Assembly (NCBI GenBank): GCA_900542565.1 | Contig: UQOC01000015.1 | Coordinates: forward strand, 1 to 46,917 | DNA: 46,917 nt | Direction of reading: 5' to 3' | Origin: an uncultured Eubacteriales bacterium | GTDB lineage: Bacteria; Bacillota; Clostridia; Peptostreptococcales; Anaerovoracaceae | Part shown: positions 1 to 8,987 of the stretch, one piece after another | How positions within the stretch are numbered: position 1 is the first letter of the stretch | How the letters are laid out: every line of letters starts with the position of its first letter | The notes under the pieces: model-generated | Told to the model about the DNA's origin: nothing | Databases searched by the model: none | The model's input: the letters and a program-made list of their open reading frames with translations, nothing else | Made by a program: the position numbers and the translations under genes

Positions 1-133
1 AGACCCTCCTTGTGTTTGGTTGTTTTTGGGTAATATCATTTTAACACATTGGAGTCGGTCTCTTTTTCTTTTTCAGTAAAAACTCCACAATTATTTTACA
101 CTATCCTTGAAAAGGACATGGCCTTGAGCCCTA

Positions 134-1015
134 TCATATATTGTTTCTGGCAGCTTCAAAGCGTCTCTCCCCGATGGTCTGTGAAATAAGCGGCATCAGC
201 ATGAATGCTCCGTATGCCGTGAAGAAAACATGCGACATCACCGTCAGAGGCGGAAATATCATCACAGGATCATAGTAAATATGCGTCTGATCCAGGATCC
301 ATCCTATCATTACCACAGTGAGCAGCGCAAACATGCCTGTGACAAAAGCCCGGTCCCTGTTATCAAACCTGTATATGGAAAACGCTGTACGGCCTTTCAG
401 AGAATATCCCCGGCATTTCATGGACATGGCGCTTTCCACAAAGTTTTCCGTAAACCATGTTATCAGAATGGATATCATTCTCAACCCGTTGATACATCTG
501 CGTGGCAGGCTGCCCTGGGATGGGCTTTTGCCTATTCCCATCTGAGCCCTGTTGACACGGCGCCCATATTCTTTTATCCTCGGCACAGTCCGCAGCATTA
601 TGGATAAAAAAAGCGACAGCTTAGGCGATATCCTTCCAAACAGGTAAACGATCTTATCTGATGAAACAACGGCAAACACACATGAAAAGAGCATTATGAC
701 CGCAGCTGCTGTAAAGCCTATCCTCAGTCCATACATAAGAGCCTCAAGGGTTATCTGATTGCCAACTATGTTCTGTTTCAGAGGAGTAACTCCAAAATGG
801 TTATAATATGCATACCAAAATGCATATATCATGGCAAATGGTATGAGGAAGAAGTTGAATATAAGGGCTTTTTTCCCCTTCAGCCTGACCGACCAGACAA
901 ATGCGCACAGATATGATATGGCCAGATATACCGGATGGTCAAACCATATGGTAAGGCCGATGGCTGCCGTAAAATATATTAAATTGATGGCCGGATGATA
1001 ACTGTCAAATCTCAT
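134..1015 (-). CDS. ecfT: ECF transporter transmembrane protein EcfT (second copy)
   Basis: This is a 293-residue hydrophobic protein of the energy-coupling factor T family, the membrane scaffold that couples ATPase movements to the substrate-binding S component. The start MRFDSYHP at 1015 is chosen because its ATG overlaps the stop of the S-component gene as ATGA; a longer upstream reading would have to run back through that gene. Five or six membrane segments are visible. The C-terminal half carries the cytoplasmic coupling-helix signature SMKCRGYSLKGR, the x-R-G motif that contacts the ATPases. It is the last gene of the riboswitch-controlled operon. It resembles the first EcfT of the operon in layout, including a C-terminal FAIYRFDxRD-like stretch, but is clearly divergent from it. 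No obvious terminator was seen downstream in bases 1-133, where only an SD-like AAGGAGGG on the minus strand at the very edge hints at another gene. Confidence 0.86.
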   Translation of the reverse strand: MRFDSYHPAINLIYFTAAIGLTIWFDHPVYLAISYLCAFVWSVRLKGKKALIFNFFLIPFAMIYAFWYAYYNHFGVTPLKQNIVGNQITLEALMYGLRIGFTAAAVIMLFSCVFAVVSSDKIVYLFGRISPKLSLFLSIMLRTVPRIKEYGRRVNRAQMGIGKSPSQGSLPRRCINGLRMISILITWFTENFVESAMSMKCRGYSLKGRTAFSIYRFDNRDRAFVTGMFALLTVVMIGWILDQTHIYYDPVMIFPPLTVMSHVFFTAYGAFMLMPLISQTIGERRFEAARNNI

Positions 1016-1740
1016 GTTTCCATCATCCCGTATTTGGTCTTTATCCTGTTGAGCTTTTCTGATATAGGTCTTGACAGCAGCAATACGCACAGGAAAACAG
1101 CGATCCCCTGGCTCACATTGACAGGTATTCCCGACAGATATATGGCAAGGACGGATTCTCTGTTCAGCATCTGAGCCATGGTGAAAACAGTACATGTGTC
1201 AAGAAGCGGACCGACCATGGCCACCATCATTACAAAGCCGGCAATGGCAGCACCAAGTGGTTTTTCTGCCTTGATGATCCCTTTTCTGCCCAGCAGTCCC
1301 GAAATAAACCCCAAAAGCCCGAACGAAAACATCTGCCATGGTGTCCACGGGCCCTGCCCAAACAGCATGTCGCTGACGATAAGGCTGAGAGAACCTGTCA
1401 TAAATCCGGCCTGAGGGCCAAAAGCCATGGCGGTTATCATCACTATTCCCCCTATAGGTTTAAAATTGGGGGCCCACACAAATGCAGCTCTTGATGCTAC
1501 GGCAATGGCACACATGACCGCAAGCGTCACCAGTTCCCTTGCGCCCGGTCTGCGGCTTTCAAAGCTGGCAAAAAACGGAAGCATTGAATATATCATTATG
1601 AGCACACTGGCTATGTAATATCTCCTGTCACCCATATACCATGAAATACCCACCGTCAGCGGTATCAGGATCACCATCACTATAAGGGCGGACCAAAAGC
1701 CCCTGCGGCTTTTCCCTGTGGTCATTTGTTGATTTTGCAT
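1012..1740 (-). CDS. ECF transporter S component, probably cobalamin/corrinoid-specific
   Basis: A 242-residue protein with about six to seven predicted membrane segments and the small-residue-rich layout of ECF substrate-binding (S) components (a short basic N-terminus, then stretches such as PIGGIVMITAMAFGPQAGF and FGLLGFISGLLG). S components bind the vitamin and topple in the membrane. The substrate cannot be read from the protein itself. The cobalamin riboswitch upstream of the operon and the two DUF4430 proteins argue for cobalamin or cobinamide, as in the CbrT type of S protein; that is inference. The first ATG lies at 1740, overlapping the end of the ATPase gene by 19 bases. An alternative ATG at 1725 overlaps the ATPase stop as ATGA, and neither has a strong Shine-Dalgarno. 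Its 3' end overlaps the second ecfT by 4 bases. Confidence 0.8.
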   Translation of the reverse strand: MQNQQMTTGKSRRGFWSALIVMVILIPLTVGISWYMGDRRYYIASVLIMIYSMLPFFASFESRRPGARELVTLAVMCAIAVASRAAFVWAPNFKPIGGIVMITAMAFGPQAGFMTGSLSLIVSDMLFGQGPWTPWQMFSFGLLGFISGLLGRKGIIKAEKPLGAAIAGFVMMVAMVGPLLDTCTVFTMAQMLNRESVLAIYLSGIPVNVSQGIAVFLCVLLLSRPISEKLNRIKTKYGMMET

Positions 1741-3386
1741 AGTTCTATCACATCCTCGTTGGTTATGGCATTTTGGAAAAGATGGCGGCTCATCCTGTTG
1801 GCAGCCGTAGTGTAAAAGCTGTTTTGTGAGAAAAACCTGCGCGGAGTGTTGACCGTTATGACATTCCCGTCAAAAAACATGCCCACCATATCGGCGTATT
1901 TGGCGCAGAATTCCACATCGTGGGAGACCATGAGCACAGTTACTCCCTGTCCTTTGAGCTTTTTCAATATTTCAGCAAACTTTATCTTAAAAAAGTTATC
2001 AATGCCCTTGGTAGGTTCATCCAGCAGCAATATCTCCGGTTCTGTGAGCAGCACCTTTGCAAGTGCCGCCCTCTGCTGTTCTCCTCCTGAAAGATCATAT
2101 GGATGGCTGTCCAGCAGGTGGGATATATCACATATATCCGCCACTTTTTCAATCTGATCCCTGTTACTCCCGGAAACCAGCATTTCCTCAAGATCTTCCC
2201 TTACCGTCTTTTTGACAAAAAGGCTCTGGGGATCCTGAGGCAGCATGGCCAGATTGCCTTTAAAGAGCTCATCGTTCTTGAATTTTTCGATCCTCTTGCC
2301 TGATATGAGTATCTGTCCCCTGTAAGGTCTGCATATATTGCAGATGGATTTCAAGGTTGTCGATTTGCCTGTCCCGTTGCCGCCGACTATGGCAAATATG
2401 GACCCCTTAGGCACATTCAGGCTGACTCCCCGGAGAACATCTGGAGAATTTTTCTCATATCTGTACCATATTTCTTTAAGGGTTATGGCGGGAACCCCGG
2501 TTTCTTCTTCTCTGCGCGGTTCTTCCCCGATCGAAGGGACTTGTATCTTCCTGCCGTCAAACAGGCTGCTGAGCCAGTTTCGTCCTTCACGGACCGTCAG
2601 AGGACATTGGAGGTCATTTTCCACACCATAATATATCTGCACAGGTGACGGCATGGCTGCAAACATCTGATTGTTCTCTTTTTTCAGGAATTCCCCTATC
2701 GCTCTCGGTTCGTCTACAGCCAGCAAAGCACCGTCCTCCATGACCGCTACACGATCCGATGCATGAAAAACATCTTCAAGTCTGTGTTCTGTGATTATGA
2801 CCGTAGTTCCAAGTTCAAGGTTGATCTTCCTCACCGTATTGAGAAAATCTGCTGCTGCTATGGGATCCAGCTGGCTCGTAGGCTCATCCAGTATCAGTAC
2901 CGAAGGCTGCATCGCCATGATGGATGCCAGGTTCAGCAGTTGTTTCTGTCCTCCGGAAAGCTGGGACACATCTTTCCGGAACCATCCCTGAATGCCGAAA
3001 TAGCTTGCCATCTCGGCTACCCTGAGCCTTATCGTCTTTTGATCCTCTCCTAAACTTTCAAGGCCGAAAGCCAGCTCGTGCCATACTTTATCTGTTACTA
3101 TCTGATTGTCAGGATTCTGCATCACATAACCGATCTTGGAGGACTGCTCCCGCAGGTCGGCTTCCCTGAGAGGCTTTCCTTCAAATATGATCTCTCCGGA
3201 AAGGTTTCCGTGCGGAGCGAGAACACTCTTGAGATGGCGGAGGAGCGTTGTCTTGCCGCTTCCGCTCTTTCCGCACACCGTCAGATACTCTCCCCGTTCG
3301 ATTTTAAGATTTATATTTTTCAAGGCAAGCTTTCCATTGGCTGTAGGATATGAAAAACTCAGATCCTTGATCTCAAAATGCGCCAT
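1722..3386 (-). CDS. ecfA: Fused double ATP-binding protein of an ECF transporter (EcfA1-EcfA2 type)
   Basis: A 554-residue protein containing two complete ABC ATPase domains, so one polypeptide supplies both nucleotide-binding sites of the transporter. Domain 1 shows Walker A GKSGSGKT (about residues 39-46), signature LSGGQKQ and Walker B VLILDEPTSQLD. Domain 2 shows Walker A GGNGTGKST, signature LSGGEQQR and Walker B ILLLDEPTKGID. The start MAHFEIKDLSFSYP at 3386 is preceded by GGAG and overlaps the end of ecfT by 28 bases; a longer open frame to 3521 exists but codes for nothing recognisable and lies inside ecfT. Its position between an EcfT gene and the S component fits a dedicated (group I) ECF module. 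Both catalytic sites look intact. Confidence 0.92.
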   Translation of the reverse strand: MAHFEIKDLSFSYPTANGKLALKNINLKIERGEYLTVCGKSGSGKTTLLRHLKSVLAPHGNLSGEIIFEGKPLREADLREQSSKIGYVMQNPDNQIVTDKVWHELAFGLESLGEDQKTIRLRVAEMASYFGIQGWFRKDVSQLSGGQKQLLNLASIMAMQPSVLILDEPTSQLDPIAAADFLNTVRKINLELGTTVIITEHRLEDVFHASDRVAVMEDGALLAVDEPRAIGEFLKKENNQMFAAMPSPVQIYYGVENDLQCPLTVREGRNWLSSLFDGRKIQVPSIGEEPRREEETGVPAITLKEIWYRYEKNSPDVLRGVSLNVPKGSIFAIVGGNGTGKSTTLKSICNICRPYRGQILISGKRIEKFKNDELFKGNLAMLPQDPQSLFVKKTVREDLEEMLVSGSNRDQIEKVADICDISHLLDSHPYDLSGGEQQRAALAKVLLTEPEILLLDEPTKGIDNFFKIKFAEILKKLKGQGVTVLMVSHDVEFCAKYADMVGMFFDGNVITVNTPRRFFSQNSFYTTAANRMSRHLFQNAITNEDVIELCKINK

Positions 3387-4243
3387 ATTATCTCCTCCGT
3401 TATATCGATCACTGTAGGTACTGCCAAAAATGCCCCATAAGCCGCAGCACCGCATATGGTATAAGGTCCGGCAGATATGTCCCCGCCGGCGCTGTACCCT
3501 GTCCCGCCCATAAACGCACAAAACAGGACGACGATCATGAGCACTGTCATCAGGGCCATCAGTATGCCGTCCCGCCTGTCAAATCTGTAAATCGCAAAGC
3601 TGGTCCTCCTGCCGGTGCCGTAGCCTCTGCTCCTCATGCTGTCGGCAGTGACTATGCCTCCCTCAAGAGCCCATGTTGTCAGTGTAGACAGCACAGTCAT
3701 CCCGTTGTCCAGCCTTTCTTTTTTTGTTCCCGTATCTCCGGCTTTTCCCACACACTTCCTGGCGGCTGTTATCTGGAATATCTTGCGTCGGAAAGCCGGG
3801 ACCAGTCTGAGTATCATGGACAGGACCAGCGAGACCGACGGCGCCCCGCGGCCAAAGATATACATGAACTTGTCGCTGGTCATTACCCTGTTATATGAGG
3901 CGAACCATATTATCACAGAGATGAACATTGCGGCCAGAGCCATGCCGTAATACAGCGATTCAAGTGTATACGCACGGCCGCCCAGATATGTAAAAAGGAT
4001 CGTCTGACCGTTTGGATTGAACAGCGGGCTTACGGCTGAAAGGATGATGAACAGCGGTACCATGCCTGCCAGAAACCGCAGGCCGCCTGTCCCGGTAAGT
4101 GTTATATGATATGCGGATGAAAGGATAACAGCACATGCCAAGTACAGCGGGTGTGTAAAAAACATCCCGAATACGACAGCCCCGATAAAAAACATGAAAT
4201 TTATCACCGGATTATATGTGGAAAATGTATCTGACTTTGACAT
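3359..4243 (-). CDS. ecfT: ECF transporter transmembrane protein EcfT (first copy)
   Basis: A 294-residue EcfT family membrane protein. The sequence shows a hydrophobic N-terminal half with four or so membrane spans and, in the second half, the coupling-helix signature SMRSRGYGTGRR. The start is placed at the ATG at 4243 with an upstream AGGAT; a TTG one codon earlier is also possible. It follows the FecR-DUF4430 gene by about 30 bases and overlaps the ATPase gene. With the ATPase, the S component and the second EcfT it forms the membrane part of the probable B12 importer. Two EcfT genes around one ATPase gene and one S gene is unusual, because one EcfT per complex is the rule. Confidence 0.87.
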   Translation of the reverse strand: MSKSDTFSTYNPVINFMFFIGAVVFGMFFTHPLYLACAVILSSAYHITLTGTGGLRFLAGMVPLFIILSAVSPLFNPNGQTILFTYLGGRAYTLESLYYGMALAAMFISVIIWFASYNRVMTSDKFMYIFGRGAPSVSLVLSMILRLVPAFRRKIFQITAARKCVGKAGDTGTKKERLDNGMTVLSTLTTWALEGGIVTADSMRSRGYGTGRRTSFAIYRFDRRDGILMALMTVLMIVVLFCAFMGGTGYSAGGDISAGPYTICGAAAYGAFLAVPTVIDITEEIIWRILRSRI

Positions 4244-4272
4244 CAATTATCCTTTCATCCTTTGCGTGCAGG

Positions 4273-5559
4273 TTATTGCTGCACTCCGGCAGCGCCCAGA
4301 TCTTCGCCCAGCCCTTTACATGTATAGCACCAGGCTATGGAATCTCCGTTTGAGACTTTATATGCCGAGCATCCGTAATTAGGGAACCATCCGTTGACCT
4401 TGTACATCCATCCGGACTGAGGTCCGCAGTCAAATTCGTACAGATTTCCTATACCTTCTATATACGAACTGCCATACATAGGCGTATAGGAATACTCAAG
4501 CTGTATCCCGTACTTATCGCAGGCTCTTTTAAGCACATCCAGGACCGTTTCCCCATCGTTAAATCCTACTTTTGCAGCCTTCAGCAAATATCCGCTTGAA
4601 GGCACATAGCCTGCCTTGCTCGGATCCAGATCATCCATATTATTTAATATTGTATCACATCGTATTTCAATGGTACAAGTATATTCGTACTCACTTCCTG
4701 AAGAGGCCTGTCCGTTCCCTGTATCTGAGGTCTGCTGGTCCCCTCCCTGACTGCTGCCGCCGCTTGCAGACTGGCTGTCTTTGCCGTTGCTGTCCTGCTG
4801 GCCGCCGCTTTCCCCGGAAGTATCATTCTGTCCTTCTGCTTCTTCTTCCAGAGCTGATGCCTCTTCCTGCCGTCTGTCCAGTTCTTCCTGAAGCTGGTCT
4901 TTTGTGAAGCAAAGATCGTGGTCATCAGATATTTCCATGGCCTGAGTTATATTGAATTCGTTGAGAGATGCAATGGAAAGGTCTGCTGAAGTCATCTCTG
5001 TCCCAACAATGGAAATCGCTTTTCCGGCTCCGGCAGTTTCTGCACCGTCGCCCGCTGACGCAGTCACATCGCCCTCAAAGACATTGACTCCCATGGAGCC
5101 TGTCTGCACATTGACAGAAAAGACCGTGCCGTCAGCATTGATGACTGTGTCCATGGCGCTGACCTGCCCGAATTTTTCTCCATCGTTGAGGACGGCAAAT
5201 ATCTCTCCTGCCCCCAGGGACATTGTAATCTTGCCGTCATCCCTTTCATTTACGGAAGCTGTGGTATTTTCAGCCATAGTAAATGTGTTTTTCCCTGCTG
5301 AGATGCGCATCTGTGCCTTGCTGTTGGTGGTGATCTTGTCTCCTGGCTGCAAAGACGCGCCTTCTTCCAGTTCAAAGGAGACTCCGTTCCTTTCCACATT
5401 GACCACTCCCGTTACGGAAGATGCAGTTGCAAAGGAATCATCTCCGCCGGAAAACCATCCTTTCATGGAACCAGCCCATACTATGCCTGCTGCTATTATC
5501 AGGACGATCACAGCGACCATTATTATGTTAAAGATCTTTCTCTGTTTCTTCGTTTCCAA
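4273..5559 (-). CDS. Membrane-anchored FecR-like / DUF4430 protein, candidate cobalamin-binding relay
   Basis: A 428-residue exported protein. Residues about 11-30 form a single hydrophobic segment (signal anchor). Residues about 47-170 match a FecR-type beta domain: it starts VERNGVSFELEEGASLQPGD and contains the typical SAMDTVINADGTVFSV stretch. A Glu/Gln- then Ser/Gly-rich linker spans about 225-290. Residues about 300-425 are a DUF4430 domain: the stretch GETVLDVLKRACDKYG, then the SGWMYKVNGWFPNYG core and the closing GDSIAWCY. DUF4430 is the family of the C-terminal cobalamin-binding domain of transcobalamin and intrinsic factor. The start is a TTG at 5559 with AGGAGAG upstream; no nearer ATG fits. 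It lies 23 bases after the surface protein and before ecfT, so a role passing captured corrinoid to the S component is plausible. What the FecR domain does here is unknown. Confidence 0.8.
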   Translation of the reverse strand: METKKQRKIFNIIMVAVIVLIIAAGIVWAGSMKGWFSGGDDSFATASSVTGVVNVERNGVSFELEEGASLQPGDKITTNSKAQMRISAGKNTFTMAENTTASVNERDDGKITMSLGAGEIFAVLNDGEKFGQVSAMDTVINADGTVFSVNVQTGSMGVNVFEGDVTASAGDGAETAGAGKAISIVGTEMTSADLSIASLNEFNITQAMEISDDHDLCFTKDQLQEELDRRQEEASALEEEAEGQNDTSGESGGQQDSNGKDSQSASGGSSQGGDQQTSDTGNGQASSGSEYEYTCTIEIRCDTILNNMDDLDPSKAGYVPSSGYLLKAAKVGFNDGETVLDVLKRACDKYGIQLEYSYTPMYGSSYIEGIGNLYEFDCGPQSGWMYKVNGWFPNYGCSAYKVSNGDSIAWCYTCKGLGEDLGAAGVQQ

Positions 5560-5582
5560 TTATCTCTCCTAAATTATCAGTT

Positions 5583-8500
5583 TCAATTTTCTTTTTTGCG
5601 GCTGTATGCGGCAAAAACAGTCCCTGCTGCTCCAAGCCCACAGATCACCCACAGCATGGCAAGATCGTTTTGATCTCCGGTCTTGACCGTTTCAGATCCT
5701 TCTGCTGCTCCCTCTGTGTTTGCGTTGTCCTCCTGTCCGTTCTGCTCTGTATCGGATGCATCTTGCGAAAAGATCGGTTCATCTTTTATATCAGTCATAT
5801 CGTAAAGGGCAGTCTGGCCGTCAAGCATCCTGTAATAGGATACAAGAGCATAATAACCCTGTTCTGTGGCAAGCTGATTGATCCCGTATCCGGACACATG
5901 CTCAAAACCCCCGCCTTCCACATAATATCCCAGTATGGCGTCAAGAACCGTATTGCCGTCTTTGATGAACCTGCCATCCTCCAGGGGATCAATGCCCATG
6001 GCGGTCAGAGCCGTAAGGACCTGAGCGCATGATTCTATGTTGGCGGATTCAAAGCTTCCGTATCCGCCGTTGTCTGACTGTCTTTCTGAAAGAAGCTGGA
6101 GAGCTTCATCTACTGCCGTTTTCACCTGTTCATTATCATCATAGTACGGAGCAAGGGCCTGCACTGCTATGGCTGTCATATCAATGTCCGCTGTAGTCCC
6201 TGCAAGGCTCCAGCCGCCGTCATCCAGCTGTGCATCCAATATGGCTCTGATAAGGCCTTCCCTGGTCACCTGGACCCCGCCGTCATATACGACTGGTATG
6301 TCGTAATTTCCGCTGTCAAAGGCTATGAGCGCATACATTATGCCGTTTATCCCCTGTCTGCTCACATATTCCATGTCCGAGAGCCCAGCCAGCAGGTTGT
6401 GCCCGTCAACATCTGACGGATCCAGTCCCAGGGCGGTCAGTGCCAGTATCACCCTTGAGTTCTCAGTGGATCTTGATCTGTGGAGCTGCTCGTTTTCGTT
6501 TATGTTAGCCGCTACATATTCCTTGACATTATCATAATACTGCTGATACACGCTGTCCGGAACATCATATCCGGCCCTGGCAAGTCCCAGTACGATCCAG
6601 TCTCCGCCCTCGGAAGCTACAGTCAAGCCGTTTTCTGCGGCAATGTCTGCAAGATATGCGCCTGTTTCCTCGTAGGCTTTTCTGATGGTCTCTGCGTCGA
6701 TGTCAGGGGCTGCCGTTTTCTGTGAAACGGTAAAAGTAATATCCCCGTCCTCATCTGATGTCACCGTACCGCTGACGGTCATGGATGCATAATCTTCTGC
6801 CTTGTCGCCTTGAGGAATAACATCAAATGAATATGTATCGCCTTTAAGCAGGATAAATGTCAAAGCACCGCTCCCGGCAGCCTCACCTGCCTGTACTGAC
6901 CTGTATCCTCCATCTGAAGCGGAATCTCCACGCACTTTGATGTTTTCTATCGTATAATCTTTCCCGTAAGTCCACCCTTCGTTGGTACTAGAGGCATTTA
7001 CCGCCATTACCTCTAAAGCTGCATTGTCTTCGTCAATGAGTATCTCCACAGTCCCCAGGGATGTCATTGTCTGGGTGTCTGTTCCCAGACCGGCAATGCT
7101 GTTTTCTGTGAAAGCCTCAAGGATGTACCTGCCCGGAGCTATATCAAATGTGTAGCTGCCGTTTTGGGCCTGGACATTTTCAAGGAGGTCGTTCTTCTTA
7201 TATGTATCGTCTTCAGTGTAAAGGGCAGCCTTGTCTATGCCGTCATGGAGACTGATTTCTGCACTGATATTATCTTTGTTTATATAGATCACAGCAGGAT
7301 TTTTTATCACATACTCCCATTCTGACGAGGATGCAGCGATATAATACTTCCCATCTGCCATATCATCAGGTATGGTAAATGTTGCCTGCCCGTTTTCATC
7401 TGTAATTGCTCCGTCTATTTCTGTTTCTTCTCCGGTTTCAGCGTTTATCCAAACAAGTTGTGAATCCTCCATCGGGCTTTTATCATAATCATATTCTGGC
7501 ATCATCATGAGGAACATCTTCTGGGTAACCGTTACAGTTATCTCCTGTCCCGATGAAGCATAAGACGGTGCGTCAACCCATGTGTACAGATCGGTTAAGA
7601 AGCTCTCATCTGTGAGGATGAAAAAGTCTATTACATCCCCTGAAAATATCTCCTGTGTATCCACAGTCGAGCCTGTTGTTGTTCCAGGGTATACAGGATA
7701 TTCTTCATTCACCAGGAATCCCGTGGAATATGTCGGAACAGAAAATATCTCCCGGATGGTGCTTCCGCTCATTTGAAGATAATCGTCTTTGGTCTGGGCT
7801 GTAAATTCTTCCCCGTATATCATCTCATGAGCTTTTACCAGGGCATCAAGGGCCGAAACGCCATCTGTTACACTGTCACTGTATCCGTAACTTTCCGCCA
7901 AGTCCGCAGCCACCGTTACCGTTTGGCTGAACCCGTTCAAATATGTTCCTGCTTTCTGGTTCCTTATGGTAACATCAACTGTTTCCGGCTTATCTACCGT
8001 AATGGTATATGTCTCTGCGGGAACATCTGCGGCATCGTTCATGGTAGGCCAGCTTGGATCGCCGCATACTACTTCTATGACTGTACCGTCCTGGACTGGT
8101 ATTGCTTCTGTCATCTTGTATTCCTGGCCGTTTGAGATCATTTTTACCTGGAAATTTTTATTGGATGCAGTCGGTCTGATATATACTTCTTCTATGCCGG
8201 AGTCTATTGAAAGTGTATATTTCTTTGTGTCTTTGTCAAAATCCGGAGAGAGCTCTCCTCCGCTTATTTCAAGTGACTTGACAGTCTTGCCATTGTCTCC
8301 ATACACTCCGCCCAGGTCTCCCCAGGTAACTGTATAAAGCAGTGCGATCTCATCACCATCTTCAACCGTCACATCTCCTATACCTACATTCGTAAACCAG
8401 TCGTTCAGTGTGGCCGTCCATCCCGAATATGCCACGGCATCGGACTCGCCCAGCCCTTCAACTTCACTTATATATCCGTTTTCGACAATGCTTTTGTTTT

Positions 8501-8753
8501 CAGCTTCCGCCGCTGCCTTTACGGCATCAAGCATCGTCGATCCCTCCGGTATAGTTACCTTCGTGTCTATCAGAGTACCGCTCCATGAAGGAGCTCCATT
8601 TCCCATGTCTTCAGTAAAGGTTGTGTTTTCAATCTTTACATTTACCGTGATCTGGCCGCTCTGTGCAAAAGCCGCCGATGGAATCATGGTCATCATAATG
8701 GCGATCATCAAAAGCATTGACAGCCATTTTTTCATGTTCTTGTTTTTTAACAT
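5583..8753 (-). CDS. Surface protein with DUF4430 domains and an intrinsic-factor-like alpha/alpha barrel, sortase-type tail
   Basis: A 1,056-residue exported protein. Residues 1-30 are a signal peptide ending SAAFA. Residues about 35-150 are a DUF4430 domain, with GSTMLDAVKAAAEAEN, then SGWTATLNDWF and DGDEIALLY; a second, divergent DUF4430-like stretch lies near 265-395. Beta-rich stretches fill the middle. Residues about 690-985 are prenyltransferase/squalene-cyclase-like helical repeats (ILDAQLDDGGWSL, SERQSDNGGYGSF, VEGGGFEHVSGYG), the alpha/alpha toroid fold also found as the N-terminal domain of intrinsic factor. The C-terminus is ETVKTGDQND, a hydrophobic stretch and RKKEN, a KTGD-type wall-sorting signal. 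Start at 8753 has GAGGAGAGG upstream. As the first gene after a cobalamin riboswitch it is best read as a B12-capturing surface protein; binding itself is inferred. Confidence 0.85.
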   Translation of the reverse strand: MLKNKNMKKWLSMLLMIAIMMTMIPSAAFAQSGQITVNVKIENTTFTEDMGNGAPSWSGTLIDTKVTIPEGSTMLDAVKAAAEAENKSIVENGYISEVEGLGESDAVAYSGWTATLNDWFTNVGIGDVTVEDGDEIALLYTVTWGDLGGVYGDNGKTVKSLEISGGELSPDFDKDTKKYTLSIDSGIEEVYIRPTASNKNFQVKMISNGQEYKMTEAIPVQDGTVIEVVCGDPSWPTMNDAADVPAETYTITVDKPETVDVTIRNQKAGTYLNGFSQTVTVAADLAESYGYSDSVTDGVSALDALVKAHEMIYGEEFTAQTKDDYLQMSGSTIREIFSVPTYSTGFLVNEEYPVYPGTTTGSTVDTQEIFSGDVIDFFILTDESFLTDLYTWVDAPSYASSGQEITVTVTQKMFLMMMPEYDYDKSPMEDSQLVWINAETGEETEIDGAITDENGQATFTIPDDMADGKYYIAASSSEWEYVIKNPAVIYINKDNISAEISLHDGIDKAALYTEDDTYKKNDLLENVQAQNGSYTFDIAPGRYILEAFTENSIAGLGTDTQTMTSLGTVEILIDEDNAALEVMAVNASSTNEGWTYGKDYTIENIKVRGDSASDGGYRSVQAGEAAGSGALTFILLKGDTYSFDVIPQGDKAEDYASMTVSGTVTSDEDGDITFTVSQKTAAPDIDAETIRKAYEETGAYLADIAAENGLTVASEGGDWIVLGLARAGYDVPDSVYQQYYDNVKEYVAANINENEQLHRSRSTENSRVILALTALGLDPSDVDGHNLLAGLSDMEYVSRQGINGIMYALIAFDSGNYDIPVVYDGGVQVTREGLIRAILDAQLDDGGWSLAGTTADIDMTAIAVQALAPYYDDNEQVKTAVDEALQLLSERQSDNGGYGSFESANIESCAQVLTALTAMGIDPLEDGRFIKDGNTVLDAILGYYVEGGGFEHVSGYGINQLATEQGYYALVSYYRMLDGQTALYDMTDIKDEPIFSQDASDTEQNGQEDNANTEGAAEGSETVKTGDQNDLAMLWVICGLGAAGTVFAAYSRKKEN

Positions 8754-8859
8754 GATCCTCTCCTCTTTTCTTAAATAAAAGCAATAGCTGATCGAGGTGT
8801 TTAGGATAGCGGGGCGAAGCCTTTGGCAGCCAACACCCCGCAGGATGAAAAGCTTGCCT

Positions 8860-8889
8860 AAAAAAGCGCCCCTCCAAAGAGGGACGCTT
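8860..8889 (-). terminator. Intrinsic terminator in the riboswitch leader
   Basis: On the minus strand AAGCGTCCCTC, a TTTG loop and GAGGGGCGCTT form an 11-pair stem (one G-U) followed by T6. It lies between the cobalamin aptamer and the first operon gene, so it is probably the OFF structure of the riboswitch. A second, weaker hairpin with a T-rich tail lies nearer the aptamer (about 8,950-8,980). Confidence 0.82.
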
Positions 8890-8987
8890 ACTGATATTTA
8901 ATCGCCGTCTGCCTGCAAACCGTATTGCTCCGCTTATCGCAGGCAAAGAAAAAATCTCAGTCTCACCTCAGAAGACTCGATACATTA

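Noticed and set aside
1..61. Imperfect inverted repeat AGACCCTCC with GGAGTCGGTCT as a terminator or IS end
   Set aside because: The loop is about 40 bases, the stem is interrupted and there is no T-run at the right place or transposase.
3387..3521. 45-residue N-terminal extension of the double ATPase
   Set aside because: It lies inside ecfT, is Arg/Cys-rich without family likeness, and the internal ATG at 3386 has a good ribosome binding site.
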